From Sacculina carcini (taxonomy: Eukaryota > Arthropoda > Thecostraca > Sacculinidae), in assembly GCA_916048095.2 (NCBI GenBank), contig OU696592.1, positions 5,267,427 through 5,331,426 of the forward strand: a stretch of 64,000 nucleotides of DNA, read 5' to 3'. The notes beneath the pieces were generated by a model that was not told the origin of the DNA, made no database searches, and saw only the letters and a program-made list of their open reading frames with translations. The position numbers were made by a program, and so were the translations under genes. Shown piece by piece: positions 1 through 9,713 of the stretch (the first letter of the stretch is position 1; the number at the start of each line of letters is the position of its first letter).

Positions 1-352
1 TATGGTAATAATATATATAATATATGGTATATATATATATGGTATATAATATATATTTAATATATGAATATATATATGGTATATAATATATATTTAATAT
101 ATGAATATATATATGGTATATGAATATTTATTTTTGGCGAACGGTGAATGTAGTGATATTGTTGTTGTTATTTCTGTTAGTGACTGGAATCATTCATCTG
201 GCGATTGTTGTTGTTCACACGCGTTATATATGTGTGCTTTGCGCGATTGGTTATGTGCGGTTTGTAGATGTGTATGCTGTGTTCTCAGTTAATAAAAACC
301 TATCCTTAGGCAGTGAGTGTTTGTACTGAGTCATTAGATAACACCACACTAA
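1..352. other. AT-rich microsatellite and unplaced DNA left of the array
   Basis: Bases 1-120 are almost pure AT with a ~40-bp block repeated about twice. Bases 120-352 match none of the 4.0-kb units and show no convincing gene. Similarity to the units begins near 352 (motif CTTAATTTTTTGTGTATACTG). This is either the left edge of the array or the end of another insertion. Confidence 0.6.
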
Positions 353-505
353 CACTCTTAATTTTTTGTGTATACTGTTTTGTATGTGTGTGCGTGTGAT
401 TGTGTTAGTTTCCACCTTCAATATATGTATTCGTGTTCCGACGTTGTTTTTGTGCGGTCTCGAGCAGCACTCTGTGTTACACCAGATGTAACTGACGGTG
501 AACTA
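352..505 (+). repeat. 3' end of a preceding 4.0-kb unit
   Basis: This stretch matches the DNA just upstream of the LINE fossil in the other units (for example 25361-25510 and 45460-45607), including the GTGTGTGCGTGTGATTGTG stretch and the AGCAGCACTCTGTGTTACAC motif. It shows that the array, or a remnant of it, extended further left. No coding content is supported. Confidence 0.7.
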
Positions 506-695
506 GATAGAGACTTGGGGAACGCGTAATGGCTTCCGCTCTTCTACGAACAAAATGGCAGGCTTATACTTTGCCACCGTCGAGGTGTCTGCTCTGATAT
601 AGGGATTGAATCATACGACAGTGATATCTCATTAGATTTACGCTCTTTATGGTTGTTGTTATGCACGTTGGACTTGCGCTTACAAACATACATGC
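506..695 (+). pseudogene. I-type LINE RT fossil, U1 part 1
   Basis: Nucleotide-level remnant of the same LINE family found at 1250-3950. It can be aligned with about 2150-2320 of that element through the shared runs GAGACTTGGGGAACGCGTAA, CCACCGTCGAGGTG and CACGTTGGACT. Stops and indels are frequent, so it encodes nothing. The fossil is broken at 695 by the transposon block and resumes near 9330. Confidence 0.7.
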
Positions 696-956
696 TTGAT
701 CAAACATGGTAAAAGCAAGACCGGCGAGCCATCATCACACAGCGCACGTGCACACAAGATATATTGCAAATTCTGGAAAAAACAGGCATTAATTCGGTAT
801 ACACATACACACACGTCAATTCCAATTCCTATACGACATAATTTTTCATTTAATAAATATCACTCAAACATACACACACTCACACGCACACGCACACACC
901 CAATGGATACATTTATATTGCACTAGACTATGACATCCCGAATGGCTTTTGCCCAC
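696..956. other. Unassigned region with CA-rich microsatellite
   Basis: Lies between the U1 LINE fossil and the recognisable LINE element. It holds a CACACA/CGCACA-rich tract at about 861-899 and no ORF resembling a known family. It may be the 5' untranslated region of the LINE that follows, or part of another insertion. I cannot tell which. Confidence 0.4.
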
Positions 957-1131
957 TGATGTCTATCTTGAGCCATCCTCCAGGCTTTGTTGTCCAACAG
1001 TTGTCACGAACGTCCGCCTCAGGGCGCCACCGCGTCTGAAAGACTCAGTTGGCTGATGCTGTGGGTGCAGCACCAAAGCCAGAGGAGTTTCAGTTCGCCG
1101 GGCAGTGTGACCGAACAGTCTCAGCCTGCTG

Positions 1132-1208
1132 TGTAAAAAAAATTCAAAAAACTAAAAAAGATTCCAGACAGGAGCGCGTGGGCATAACCGCCCCACGCGC
1201 GCCTACAA
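1132..1208 (-). mobile_element. Antisense LTR-like fragment
   Basis: Read on the minus strand, this stretch resembles the 3' end of the 382-bp LTRs at 52568-52949 and 53723-54104. It shares the CTTGTAGGCGCGCGTGGGGC arm, a GCCCACGCGC arm, CCTGTCT and a T-rich end finishing in TTACA. The centre of the palindrome differs. It is probably an old fragment of a related LTR element. No ORF. Confidence 0.45.
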
Positions 1209-1249
1209 GAGGCAATCTGTTTTGAGCTCCAAGAAAGTGACTCGGGTCG

Positions 1250-1729
1250 GGAGAAGATGACTATTTTTGTGTCAATTGCAGGAGCAGCGGTCATGCGTCC
1301 TCGTCGCGTGACTGCCCGGAATGGCTCAAAGAGAAAAAAAATTCTGTCCATTTGCGCTGCCCAGCGCTGCAGTTTCGGCGAGGCGCGTGCTGTGTATCGC
1401 AGCTCGCATCCATCAGGCCCGTCCTATGTCGGCGTAGTTACGAAGTCAGCTCAACCTCCACAGTCTGTCGACTCGTTTCTGGAAAAGCTGACTGTTGGAG
1501 ATTTTCTGAAGCTGGCTGGACGAATGGGTCTCAAGCTGGTCGTACCTGAGGCTGACAGCCGTCAAACAGAATCCACACCGGTTGATCGGCGGCCTGGGGA
1601 GACTGCCGTGTCGCGGTCGCCAACGGCCGCACTTCAGCGGTCCCATGCGTCCGCGACCCAGCGGCCCCAGACGGCCGCATCCCAGCGGCCCAGCCTTTTC
1701 AGGCTGCTGGGGAGCGGCCTGATTAACTA
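1250..1729 (+). pseudogene. LINE ORF1 C-terminal zinc-knuckle fragment
   Basis: Around 1272-1320, in the frame offset from the downstream part, the translation reads CVNCRSSGHASSSRDCPEW, a CX2CX4HX6C knuckle of the kind seen in ORF1 proteins of Jockey/I-type LINEs. A run of eight A at about 1333-1340 lies where the frame changes, after which the protein continues as ILSICAAQRCSFGEARAVY, the usual segment after such knuckles. A Ser/Thr/Pro/Gln-rich tail with repeated QRP motifs follows, ending in TAG at 1728-1730. ORF1 normally binds element RNA. This copy is truncated and frameshifted. Confidence 0.6.
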
Positions 1730-1739
1730 GTTAGACCAC

Positions 1740-3725
1740 TTGGTGACCATTGACTCTCGTGTACGTGAAAGTTTCAAGCGAGGTCACCACGTCGGGGCGA
1801 TGTTCTTTGACATCGAAAAGGCATATGACACCACATGGCGACATGGTATTCTTCGTAAACTGCATGGCTGTGGTGTCAGAGGCAACATGGAGAGGTTTGT
1901 ACACAATTTCCTTTTGCACCGCACATTCTGTGTGAGTGTGGGGAACTCCCTGTCTCGTTCGTTCGATCACGCAGAAGGCGTTCCACAGGGTAGTGTGCTC
2001 AGCGTGGCCCTTTTTGCCATAATGATCAACGACATTGACAATCATTTGCCTCCCTCGATTGGACGGTCTCTATTTGTGGACGAATTCGCCGTATGGTGTT
2101 CTTCCCGCAGCACTGTTGCTGTCCAGCGTCAAATGCAGCTGGCGGTGAATAAAATAGAGACTTGGGGAACGCGTAACGGCTTCCGCTTCTCGACGTCCAA
2201 AACGGTCGGTGTACACTTCTGCCGCCGTCGAGGTGCCTGCCCTGACATGGAAGTGGAATTGTACGGCAGTGCTGTCTCATTCCAACGCACGGTTCGGTTT
2301 TTAGGGGTCACGTTGGACTCGCGCTTGACCTACACCGACCATATTTCACAGCTGAGAACCATATGTCTAAAGGCACTGGATGTGCTGAAGACTGTTTCGC
2401 GCATGCGGTATGGAGCAGATCGACAGTCCCTTCTCCTTCTGTACCGCTCGTTAGTCAGGTCGCGTCTCGATTACGCAAGCATCGTATATGATCTGGCTTC
2501 GGAGTCAGCAAAAAGCCGTTTGAATGTCGTACACCACGCAGAGATACGCATTGCCACCGGCGCGTTTCGCACGTCGCCAATCGTCAGCCTCCTTGTTGAG
2601 GCTGATGAGGCTCCGCTGGCGGTCCGTCGTCAAGAGCTGGGCATGCGTTATTCTTGCAAGCTGGCAAGTACCCATGAAAACCCCGCGTATGACGTAGTAT
2701 TTTCCCAGCATGTGCCTGAGCAGCAGCACCTTCCAGGACCTCAGTGTTCTGTGCTGTTTTGCAGCAAAATGAAGGCACTGCTGGAGTCATGCGGGATGGG
2801 TGCTAACGACGTCCTCAGACAAGAATACACGGCGGAGTCACCCTGGGAATCGGTCACACCCGAGGTTGACGTCTCGCTAGCAGCTCTGCCGAAACACCGT
2901 ACAGTGCCCAGTGTGCTTCGCTCAAACACACTGGAGCGAATTCATTCTTACGGACGGTATACTGCCGTGTACACTGATGGATCTAAGTCAGCCAGTGGTG
3001 TGGGTTGTGCGTTTGTAAGTGGAGGTACGTGCCGCTCGAGCACGCTGCCACCGAGCGCCTCCATTTACACGGCTGAACTTCACGCTATCCTGCTGGCCCT
3101 GGTTTTTATTCGCTCATCTTTTTCATTGTTTTTAGTTTTATCTGACTCCCTTAGTGCTTTAACTTCATTATCGTCTTTCTCCTTACATCCTCTTATACAG
3201 AGGATTTTTATCTCTCTGGACATCCTCCACCACCAGGGCAAGCGTGTAAAGCTCTGCTGGATTCCGGCCCATATTGGTATTTTGGGCAACGAGCGAGCTG
3301 ACAGAGCCGCAAAAAGAGCTGCTGAACGAGACTTTTATTCATTTTATTTTAAGTTTCCCATTCCGTATTCGGACTTTTATCCTATTATACATCGTTTTAT
3401 CCGTTCTCGCTGGCAGCTCTCCTGGGACGAATGTGGTTCTAATAAATTAAAAGCTGTGAAGCCCGAAATCGGACATTGGATGTGTTCTTGTCGCCGGAAG
3501 AGGTCCGAGGAAGTGGCGCTCTGTCGTCTGCGTGTGGGTCACACGTACGATACGCATCGCCATCTTCTAGTCGGACAACCTGAACCCACGTGCAGCGCAT
3601 GTAATGCACGTCTCTCCGTGCAGCACATCCTGGTGGAATGCCCATCATTCTCAGAGGCGCGTCAACGTTTTCTTGGATCCGGTCGACTATTCACGATGTT
3701 CTCGGACAGGAGCAATCGGCGGTAA
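1740..3725 (+). pseudogene. I-type LINE ORF2 fragment: RT, RNase H and CCHC
   Basis: An open frame of 661 codons without the endonuclease domain. The RT part keeps the first catalytic block (FFDIEKAYD, near residue 25) and GVPQGSVL, but the YADD box reads FVDE, losing the second catalytic aspartate. RNase H follows (about residues 400-530) with acidic positions visible in VYTDGSKS, YTAELHAI, LSDSLSAL and NERADRAAK. The C terminus has CSACNARLSVQHILVEC, the zinc motif typical of I-superfamily ORF2. The frame enters directly from the ORF1 remnant, so a deletion removed the endonuclease and RT fingers. It is not expected to reverse transcribe. Confidence 0.85.
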
Positions 3726-3879
3726 TTGAGGGCCGCATTTTTGAGTTTTTACGGCTTTTGCCTTTTAGAATTATTTATTGAGTTTTACCTCTTGACTTTC
3801 ACATTCATTTTGTTCACTATCACACTTATTTATTTCATCATTCCATTCCTCATGTACATCATTTTAGGGTGTTTGGGCT

Positions 3880-4194
3880 GTGAATAGACTGGGGGGTGCC
3901 GTATGGTCCCAGAGGCCGGTGCACCCCATAAACACAAATAACGAACGAACGATCTTGCCCATCATGGACTACGGAGTGCAGGTGTACTCCGCGGCTAGTC
4001 CATCAGTCCTCCACCGCCCGGAGACGGTCCACAATGAGTGCTTGCGGATCATCACGGGTGCATACAGGACGTCGCCAGTGCAAGCTTTACGTGCATACAC
4101 CGGCATAGCGGCTCTAGACGTGAGGAGAGTACAAATTATGTTGAGATATGCACTGAAAATTTATGTAAACAGCACGCATACATTGAGATGTTGA
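3880..4194 (+). pseudogene. RT thumb fragment of another I-type LINE
   Basis: Reads IMDYGVQVYSAASPSVL and CLRIITGAYRTSPVQAL, the RT thumb/connection segment that in I-type LINEs follows the palm. Only about 75 codons are recognisable (from 3953). No palm, endonuclease or RNase H adjoins. It directly abuts the 3' tail of LINE-1, suggesting nested insertion. Confidence 0.6.
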
Positions 4195-4309
4195 GGGTTG
4201 CATAGCAGTGGACAACGCAAAGATGAATTCGTCCATTGGGTCGTCAACATTCGGGTTCGATGGCACTGCCATTAGCGTCATCATATGGTGTATGGTGTCC
4301 GACTCATTG

Positions 4310-4762
4310 TCATCTGCTGTGCCCTCGAAATCGCTCGAAATGTTGAAATGGTGCCACCGATTGATGAGGCACCGTCTCCTGGATGCCGTAACGGGACAGC
4401 ACGTCTGGTCCTCCATGATTGCGCCCGGGGACGTGAACAATCGGGAACGACCAGCCGAATGTTTTCTCCTTTAGTCGACTGATGCGAGGGTTGTTGATGC
4501 TTTCCAGCGATTTGTCATTTAAGATGCCGAGAAGCGGTTTGTGATCCGCGCCCACAAGTAACTCGTTGCACCCAAGGGTGAAGTACTTTGTTTTCTCTAA
4601 GGCGTTCACCACGGCTAGCGCTTCTCCTTCGGTTGGCGAGTACCGGCTCTCAGCGGGGGAGGTGAATCTTGAGCCCACACCACAAACTTTCCAGACGTCA
4701 GGGCAGCACAATGGGCGTGTTTCTGGACAAGTACAGTGCTTTTGCGTTAAGACATACCCCAT
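4310..4762 (-). pseudogene. Gypsy-3 RNase H segment
   Basis: Reads SRYSPTEGEALAVVNAL, VGADHKPLLGIL and PRISRLKEKTFGW, the standard succession of the gypsy RNase H domain after RT. It ends in VPGRNHGGPDVLSR, the usual hinge toward integrase, but no integrase follows. Frame-disrupted relative to the RT pieces upstream on the minus strand. Confidence 0.7.
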
Positions 4763-5189
4763 TCCTGTCTTGCATCAATCTGCCAGGAGACATGTTTTCT
4801 TTAAGGGGTCGAATGTCTTTATTCCTTTTTTCTACTTCCTTGGCGATCAGCTCTCTTGTGCTGACGAACAGTCTTTCTAGCACTTCGTCCCAGTACCACG
4901 GTGTGTTTGCTGATAGTAGAGCGCGGAACGGTAGCAGTTTGGGCTGTGTTGCATGGAATGCCGATACTTGGTTGACTAGCGCCAAGAATGAGCGCATGTC
5001 GGTTTTGTTCTGAGGAATAGGAAATGAACGGATTGACTCTGCGTGTGCAGGTAGTGGTTGGACACTATCGGAGCTTATCCGGAAGCCTACCCAGTTCACA
5101 GTTTTGCGGCAGAACACAAACTTATCCCTGTTTTGTAGGATCCCGTTGCGACCGCAGAGAGTAAGATATTCAGCTGTGTGCCTGAACAT
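4698..5189 (-). pseudogene. Gypsy-3 RT C-terminal segment
   Basis: Contains FVFCRKTVNWVGFRISSDSV and SFPIPQNKTDMRSFLALVNQ, the RT thumb region common to gypsy polymerases. It overlaps the RNase H piece in another frame, so at least one indel separates them. Not functional. Confidence 0.7.
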
Positions 5190-5224
5190 GTCCGAGATGG
5201 TGTCTTTGTATAGTATGGTATCGT

Positions 5225-5647
5225 CTATGACACGAGCACAGTCGTCGACATCGACTGTAATTTTGTCAAAATGGTGAATATACGCATCACCATTTTGTCA
5301 AAATGGTGAATATACGCATCACCAGAAGTTTTGTAGCCCTGAGGAGCGGTTTTGTATCGATACTTGCCCCACGGTGTGATGAATGTTGTGAGGGGCCTGT
5401 CACATTCTCTAATGGACACGGAGTGATAGCCGTTAAAGGCATCAGTAGTGGTTTTCCATTTGTGTGGAGGGATGGACATGGCCTGCTGGAATGGTTGCAT
5501 GGTCGGATGTGTTTGGCGCACGCTGGCTTCATTCAGAGCCTGGAGATCGATTGTTCTTCGCGGTTCTCCATTGTGTTTCCGTGTCACAAAAATCCTTGAA
5601 CACCAAGTCACTGGATCATTGACGTCCACCCGTTCCAACACTCCCAT
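5225..5647 (-). pseudogene. Gypsy-3 RT N-terminal segment
   Basis: Shows RRTIDLQALNEASVRQTHPT and TDAFNGYHSVSI, where the first catalytic aspartate normally sits (TLDAxxGY becomes TDAFNGY), then FITPWGKYRYKTAPQG. The 32-bp tandem duplication and a frame change follow before the expected DD box. Clearly broken. Confidence 0.75.
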
Positions 5648-5742
5648 TCCTACATCTCTGTCCAGATCACGCTTGATCTTATCTCTCCAGTGGAGTGGTA
5701 CGATGGCTGCGGTGTATACAGCTTTAGGTGTGCTCCCGGGCT

Positions 5743-6141
5743 TCAGAGCAAGTTCAAGTGGTGAACCATAAGATCCGAAATATTCTCGAGCAGCGCCTTC
5801 TCTGTTTGACTGACGAGGTCATCGCCATACCTCGCGTATAACTGGTTGTACGCGGGCAGGGGCAGCCCCTGAAGAACTGTGTCAGCTGTCTGTGTTTGCA
5901 GCCCAGCGAGTCTTTTGTAGGACGCGAGCCGTTGTTTGAACACGCCCATCGCTGCCTCAGTGACTATGCCGTCCACTACCTCAAGCGTTGGGAGTTGGGC
6001 TTTTTCTTGCTTTGCAGGTACCACTCTTGGGTGCCGTACATCTTGGTGCATTTTTAGCATTTGAATTGCCACTGAACTCTCCAACGAAGGGGTGGAATAA
6101 TCACAAGCCTCGTAAGGGCACTCAAGTTCAACCTCAGTCAT
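5743..6141 (-). pseudogene. Gypsy-3 gag N-terminal fragment
   Basis: A 132-codon frame starting with MTEVELECPYEACDYSTPS, then LEVVDGIVTEAAMGVFKQRL. This layout, a short Cys/His motif followed by a conserved 'LxxxDGxVxEExWGxFKxRW'-type stretch, is recognised from gag proteins of a group of animal gypsy elements. It stops in the capsid region; nothing between here and RT is recognisable. Confidence 0.55.
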
Positions 6142-6276
6142 GTCTGCTACTCGGATATTTCAGCTTAGATAATATATCGCAATAACATACTCACGATCAT
6201 GGAAAAATCTAAATCTTGTTTGTTACATAACTGAACAGCATTGACAGAACAGAATGGGTTAACCCATTAATGCCGA

Positions 6277-6296
6277 GTGGCAACTATAGTTGCCAC
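6277..6296. repeat. piggyBac subterminal palindrome, left
   Basis: Perfect 20-bp palindrome GTGGCAACTATAGTTGCCAC directly abutting the left terminal repeat, so that terminal GCCGAG runs into it. Repeats inside the termini are commonly contacted by piggyBac transposases; that role here is inferred. Confidence 0.8.
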
Positions 6297-6617
6297 GAAA
6301 AACAAGCTCTCTATAATCTAAATCAAACAGACATTTGTTTACCAACGACCACCGTTCGAAAGGGGAGAATCTCCTCATCCTCTTACGATGAGATAAGACA
6401 CGTTCTACGCAGCGAGCACTCCACACATGCGAGATTATTCAGTGTGTGTCCGACATGGCTGAACAGCGCATTGATCAGAGGTATGTGATTTCCTACTAAA
6501 TGTGAATTTATTTTGTTTTTTTGTCTCATCTTTTAGAGTGAAGCTTGATCTTTCCAAATATGTACATATATTTACAATTTTGAATATAATTAGATAATAA
6601 ATCAGTGTTTTCGGAGA

Positions 6618-6637
6618 GTGGCAACTATAGTTGCCAC
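6618..6637. repeat. piggyBac internal palindrome
   Basis: Second perfect copy of the 20-bp palindrome, 162 bp before the transposase ATG. Here GCCGAG lies on the right side in inverted form (CTCGGC), so the extended motif points in the opposite direction to the left copy. It could bind transposase near its own promoter; this is inference. Confidence 0.8.
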
Positions 6638-6798
6638 TCGGCACTTACGTGTACAAAATATTGTCATATGGAAAGTTCTCAAGATTTAAAAAGAGATTTA
6701 TCAGCTCTATGTTTCATTAATTGACTCTAGATATATTTGCCTTATGTTAACAATTGAAACATAGATGTTTCAAATAAAATATTCATTTCAGATGTACT

Positions 6799-8586
6799 AT
6801 GAATGAAGTTTTGGATAACTTGGATGATCCAGCTGATGCAGACGCCAGCAGCGACCACCTACATATACTAATTTTACAGCCTCCAAGTGAACTCCCAGAT
6901 GCAGATACTCACCAAGATTCTGATGCCAGTGACGGAGAAGCGAATTCAGACCCAAATCATTTGCCTCGAAGGATTTTGTGTGCCCCAGCTGAATTGATGA
7001 CAGACAGAGATGACGTGGAATCGTCATGTGCAACGGCTTCAACGAGTCACTCTCAGCCTGACACGTCGACACAACGAAGACCAAAAATACCAAGAAGGGA
7101 CAAACAGCCAAAAAGATGGACAAATAGCAGACGCAGACTTGGCCAGAAAGTGCCTCAATTTTGTGACACAATGGCGCCCAAACCAATCGATGGTTTGAGA
7201 GGTAAAATCAAGACTCCATCTCAATGCTTGAATTTGTTCCTATCTGATGAGCTCATCGGTCATCTAGTTGAGCAAAGCATTGTATACTCCACCCAAAAAG
7301 GTCTTGAAATATCCGTTATCACAGAAAGTAATATACGAGTAGCTTTGTCCATCATGATACTGTCTGGATATTCAAGTGTCCCAAATAGGAGGTTGTATTG
7401 GCGTAGAGACGGTGATGTATTCAACGCTCTGGTGGCTCAAGGTATGCGAAGAGATGTCTTTGAAAATCTACTACGAAGACTACATCTTGCAGACAACTCC
7501 AAAATAAGTGTGGACAAACCAGATCCCTATCACAAAGTTCGGCCGGTTTTTGAAATAACAAATAAAAACAACAAGCTCATCTTACCTCCGGAGGAACTTT
7601 CTATTAATGAGTGTATGGTACCCTACTACGGCCACCATCCTACAAAACAATGCATCAGGAGCAAACCTGTGCGATTCGGCTTCAAACTGTGGAGCATATG
7701 TACGTCTGACGGTTTCATGCTTCACTCTGAACCTTATTGTGGGTCAGCGACAGAATTGGACAGTTACGGACTTGGACAAGCAGCAGATGTCGTGCTGGGA
7801 CTCGTTTCGAAATGCCAACTGAATCCTGGTCACCATGTCACATTTGACAACTTCTTTTCTTCTGTGCGTCTTTTGGAGCAGCTTTCCACGATGGGCATTG
7901 GAGGGACAGGCACTATCAGAGAAAATCGAGTGCCGAAAGATTCACCTTTGATGCACAGCAGCATGGTGAATAAGCAGAACCGAGGCTATGTCACTTCAGT
8001 CTTTGTTGATGACCTCTCTTTAGTGAGATGGAAGGACAACAAAGCTGTCACAGTTATCAGTAACAAGCACGGTGTAGAGCCGCTCCATAAGGTAGGACGT
8101 TGGAGCAAGGAGCACAAAAAGAAAATTATTATTGATATGCCTGCTGCCGTGGCTACATACAACAAACACATGGGAGGAGTCGACCTTCATGGCCAGTTTG
8201 TCGCCAACTATAGAGTTCGCATAAGATCAAAGAAGTGGTGGTGGCCTTTGTTCATATGGAACATAAATTCTTGTGTTGTCAACGGATGGCTTCTTTACAG
8301 AAATCTGGGATATGATCTCCCACTCCTAGATTTCATGCGTCAATGTGTAATGGAAACAATAACCCACCATGGCACAGGCTCATCACGGCCCGGTACTCGA
8401 CCCCTACCAATGGTAGGTACTGCGGCCGGAAGCAATGTACGCTGGGAAGCAACTGGACATTGGCCAGAGAAAGCTAGCAACAAATATGGCCGCTGTCGTC
8501 GTTGTTCCAGGAGGTCGGCCTATATGTGTGTAAAATGTAAAGTTCCATTGCACCCAGAATGCATGCAAGAATACCACACCAGATGA
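6799..8586 (+). CDS. piggyBac transposase, intact frame with altered catalytic residues
   Basis: A 595-aa single-exon frame with the layout of piggyBac transposases: acidic N terminus (1-120), DDE core from about residue 140 to 505, and a C-terminal Cys/His-rich domain (CRRCSRRSAYMCVKCKVPLH). Expected acidic positions are D (IDE box), D (FDN box) and D plus a nearby D (GVDLxDQ box). Here the boxes read SINECMVPYYG with Asn270, VTFDNFFSS with Asp350 intact, and GGVDLHGQF with Asp462 intact but Gly465 replacing the neighbouring Asp. So the frame is uninterrupted but one catalytic aspartate is lost. It would catalyse TTAA-directed cut-and-paste if active; probably inactive or reduced to DNA binding. 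Confidence 0.85.
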   Translation: MNEVLDNLDDPADADASSDHLHILILQPPSELPDADTHQDSDASDGEANSDPNHLPRRILCAPAELMTDRDDVESSCATASTSHSQPDTSTQRRPKIPRRDKQPKRWTNSRRRLGQKVPQFCDTMAPKPIDGLRGKIKTPSQCLNLFLSDELIGHLVEQSIVYSTQKGLEISVITESNIRVALSIMILSGYSSVPNRRLYWRRDGDVFNALVAQGMRRDVFENLLRRLHLADNSKISVDKPDPYHKVRPVFEITNKNNKLILPPEELSINECMVPYYGHHPTKQCIRSKPVRFGFKLWSICTSDGFMLHSEPYCGSATELDSYGLGQAADVVLGLVSKCQLNPGHHVTFDNFFSSVRLLEQLSTMGIGGTGTIRENRVPKDSPLMHSSMVNKQNRGYVTSVFVDDLSLVRWKDNKAVTVISNKHGVEPLHKVGRWSKEHKKKIIIDMPAAVATYNKHMGGVDLHGQFVANYRVRIRSKKWWWPLFIWNINSCVVNGWLLYRNLGYDLPLLDFMRQCVMETITHHGTGSSRPGTRPLPMVGTAAGSNVRWEATGHWPEKASNKYGRCRRCSRRSAYMCVKCKVPLHPECMQEYHTR

Positions 8587-8667
8587 TTTTGTAGAGCAAA
8601 GATTTAATTGATTATATATATATATATATATATATAACCAGAAAATATGTTTTTGGTTTATGTTCGT

Positions 8668-8741
8668 TCAGTATATTTTTGTTGTTGGCTCTATACCGTG
8701 CTTATTACTCATGACTATGACGGCTTTGATGTCCTTCCATC

Positions 8742-8752
<11 letters not shown>
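8668..8752 (-). pseudogene. Antisense piggyBac transposase fragment
   Basis: Read on the minus strand, this gives VRWKDIKAVIVMSNKHGIEP, closely matching VRWKDNKAVTVISNKHGVEP in the transposase at about 8023-8082. It is an inverted partial copy of a related transposase placed ~120 bp after the stop codon and beside a TA microsatellite. Confidence 0.7.
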
Positions 8753-8820
<68 letters not shown>

Positions 8821-8832
8821 GTGTGTGTGTGG
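8746..8832. repeat. TA/TG microsatellite
   Basis: Uninterrupted (TA)n of about 65 bases followed by a short TG run, within the piggyBac 3' region. Frames crossing it are artefacts of the repeat. A shorter TA run lies at about 8614-8636. Confidence 0.9.
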
Positions 8833-9108
8833 GTGAACATATATGCATATTTTTGTCATTGAAATATAATAAATATACCTTCATAAACTTTCATGTGTAA
8901 ATGCTTATATTTTACAGTAACATGATAGCTAACATTTGAAGCCAAGTTTGAATAAAATAGTGACATTTTTAATTTAATCAAACTCGGAATGTTATAAGAA
9001 TAATACGTTTTTGAGTATAAGTCTCACTTATATGTTTTTTTCTCAGTGTTTTGAATGATGCTCAAAAAGTTTAAGAATGTACTGTTTTTTGTCTATGCCA
9101 CTGCCGAG

Positions 9109-9126
9109 TGGCAACTATAGTTGCCA
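9109..9126. repeat. piggyBac subterminal palindrome, right
   Basis: Third copy of the palindrome, TGGCAACTATAGTTGCCA, preceded by GCCGAG as at the left end but in direct rather than inverted orientation relative to it. It lies ~115 bp inside the right terminal repeat. Confidence 0.8.
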
Positions 9127-9329
9127 GTCTGAAAAACCTTGTTATAAACATTTTTTTTCTACAAAACTTCATGAACATGCAGAAAGTGCCCCAGAAGTAA
9201 CATTTCTTGAAAAAAATCGAAAAAATTAACATTTCGAAATTCTCGGCATTAATGGGAAGTAACAAAAAAAAGTAAAGTAACAAACTATATTTGCACAGAC
9301 AAGGCAGACACAAGGCAAGACAGACAGAC

Positions 9330-9486
9330 AGGCAAAGACATGATATGACTCCGGAGTCCGCAAAGTGCCGTTTGAATGTGGTACACTACGCAGGAATACG
9401 CATGTCACCAGCACGTTTCACCAACTGTCGGTCTCTTTATTGGGAATGATGAGGCTCCGTGGACGTTACGTCGTCAAGAGCTGGAC
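9330..9486 (+). pseudogene. I-type LINE RT fossil, U1 part 2
   Basis: Continuation of the unit's LINE fossil after the transposon block. It can be aligned with about 2490-2640 of LINE-1 through GTCCGCAAAGTGCCGTTTGA, GATGAGGCTCCG and CGTCGTCAAGAGCTGG. Non-coding. Confidence 0.7.
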
Positions 9487-9713
9487 CAAGATTATCAAAG
9501 TTGATATTATATATAGCAATCTGTAGTGCGCCACGTGCAACAGCATCATGCACCACTTCGTGGAACCTGCTAGAAGCACAAGTGTAGTGCTCTCTGCCAT
9601 GGCTACATTGTGTGAGTGTGTCATTGAAAGAGGGGCACTCGTTCTCTGCATCTTCAAGCGCAGTGCAACTATGTGCATGTATGTACCAGTGTCGTATGCC
9701 GTGTGTCACAATA

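Larger units (their letters stand above)
957..3950 (+). mobile_element. I-type LINE, internally deleted (LINE-1)
   Basis: Non-LTR retrotransposon remnant with an ORF1 zinc-knuckle segment, reverse transcriptase, RNase H and a C-terminal CCHC motif, followed by a 3' UTR ending near 3950 in a short ACGA-type tail. RNase H plus C-terminal CCHC places it in the I superfamily. The endonuclease and N-terminal RT are missing: ORF1 runs almost directly into the middle of RT near 1735. The exact 5' end is uncertain. The decayed fossil in every array unit belongs to the same family. Confidence 0.75.
4195..6141 (-). mobile_element. Decayed gypsy-like element remnant (Gypsy-3)
   Basis: On the minus strand, pieces of gag, RT and RNase H appear in the right order but in several frames: gag 6141-5743, RT 5647-5225 and 5189-4698, RNase H 4762-4310. 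Protease, most of the zinc-knuckle region and integrase are absent, and I find no LTRs or TSD. A 32-bp tandem duplication (5260-5323, ending in TATACGCATCACCA) disrupts RT. This is an old, dead copy. Confidence 0.75.
6263..9256 (+). mobile_element. piggyBac-family DNA transposon, ~3.0 kb
   Basis: Ends in perfect 15-bp inverted repeats, CCCATTAATGCCGAG (6263-6277) and its complement (9242-9256). The left flank is the expected TTAA (6259-6262); the right flank is AAGT, so the target duplication is not preserved. It encloses a 595-codon transposase and three copies of a palindrome, TGGCAACTATAGTTGCCA, at 6278-6295, 6619-6636 and 9109-9126. The element lies inside the disrupted LINE fossil of array unit U1. 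Confidence 0.85.

Noticed and set aside
6253-6268. AATGGGTTAACCCATT palindrome as evidence for two abutting piggyBac elements
   Set aside because: Only six bases outside TTAA match the terminal repeat; nothing else to the left resembles a piggyBac end.
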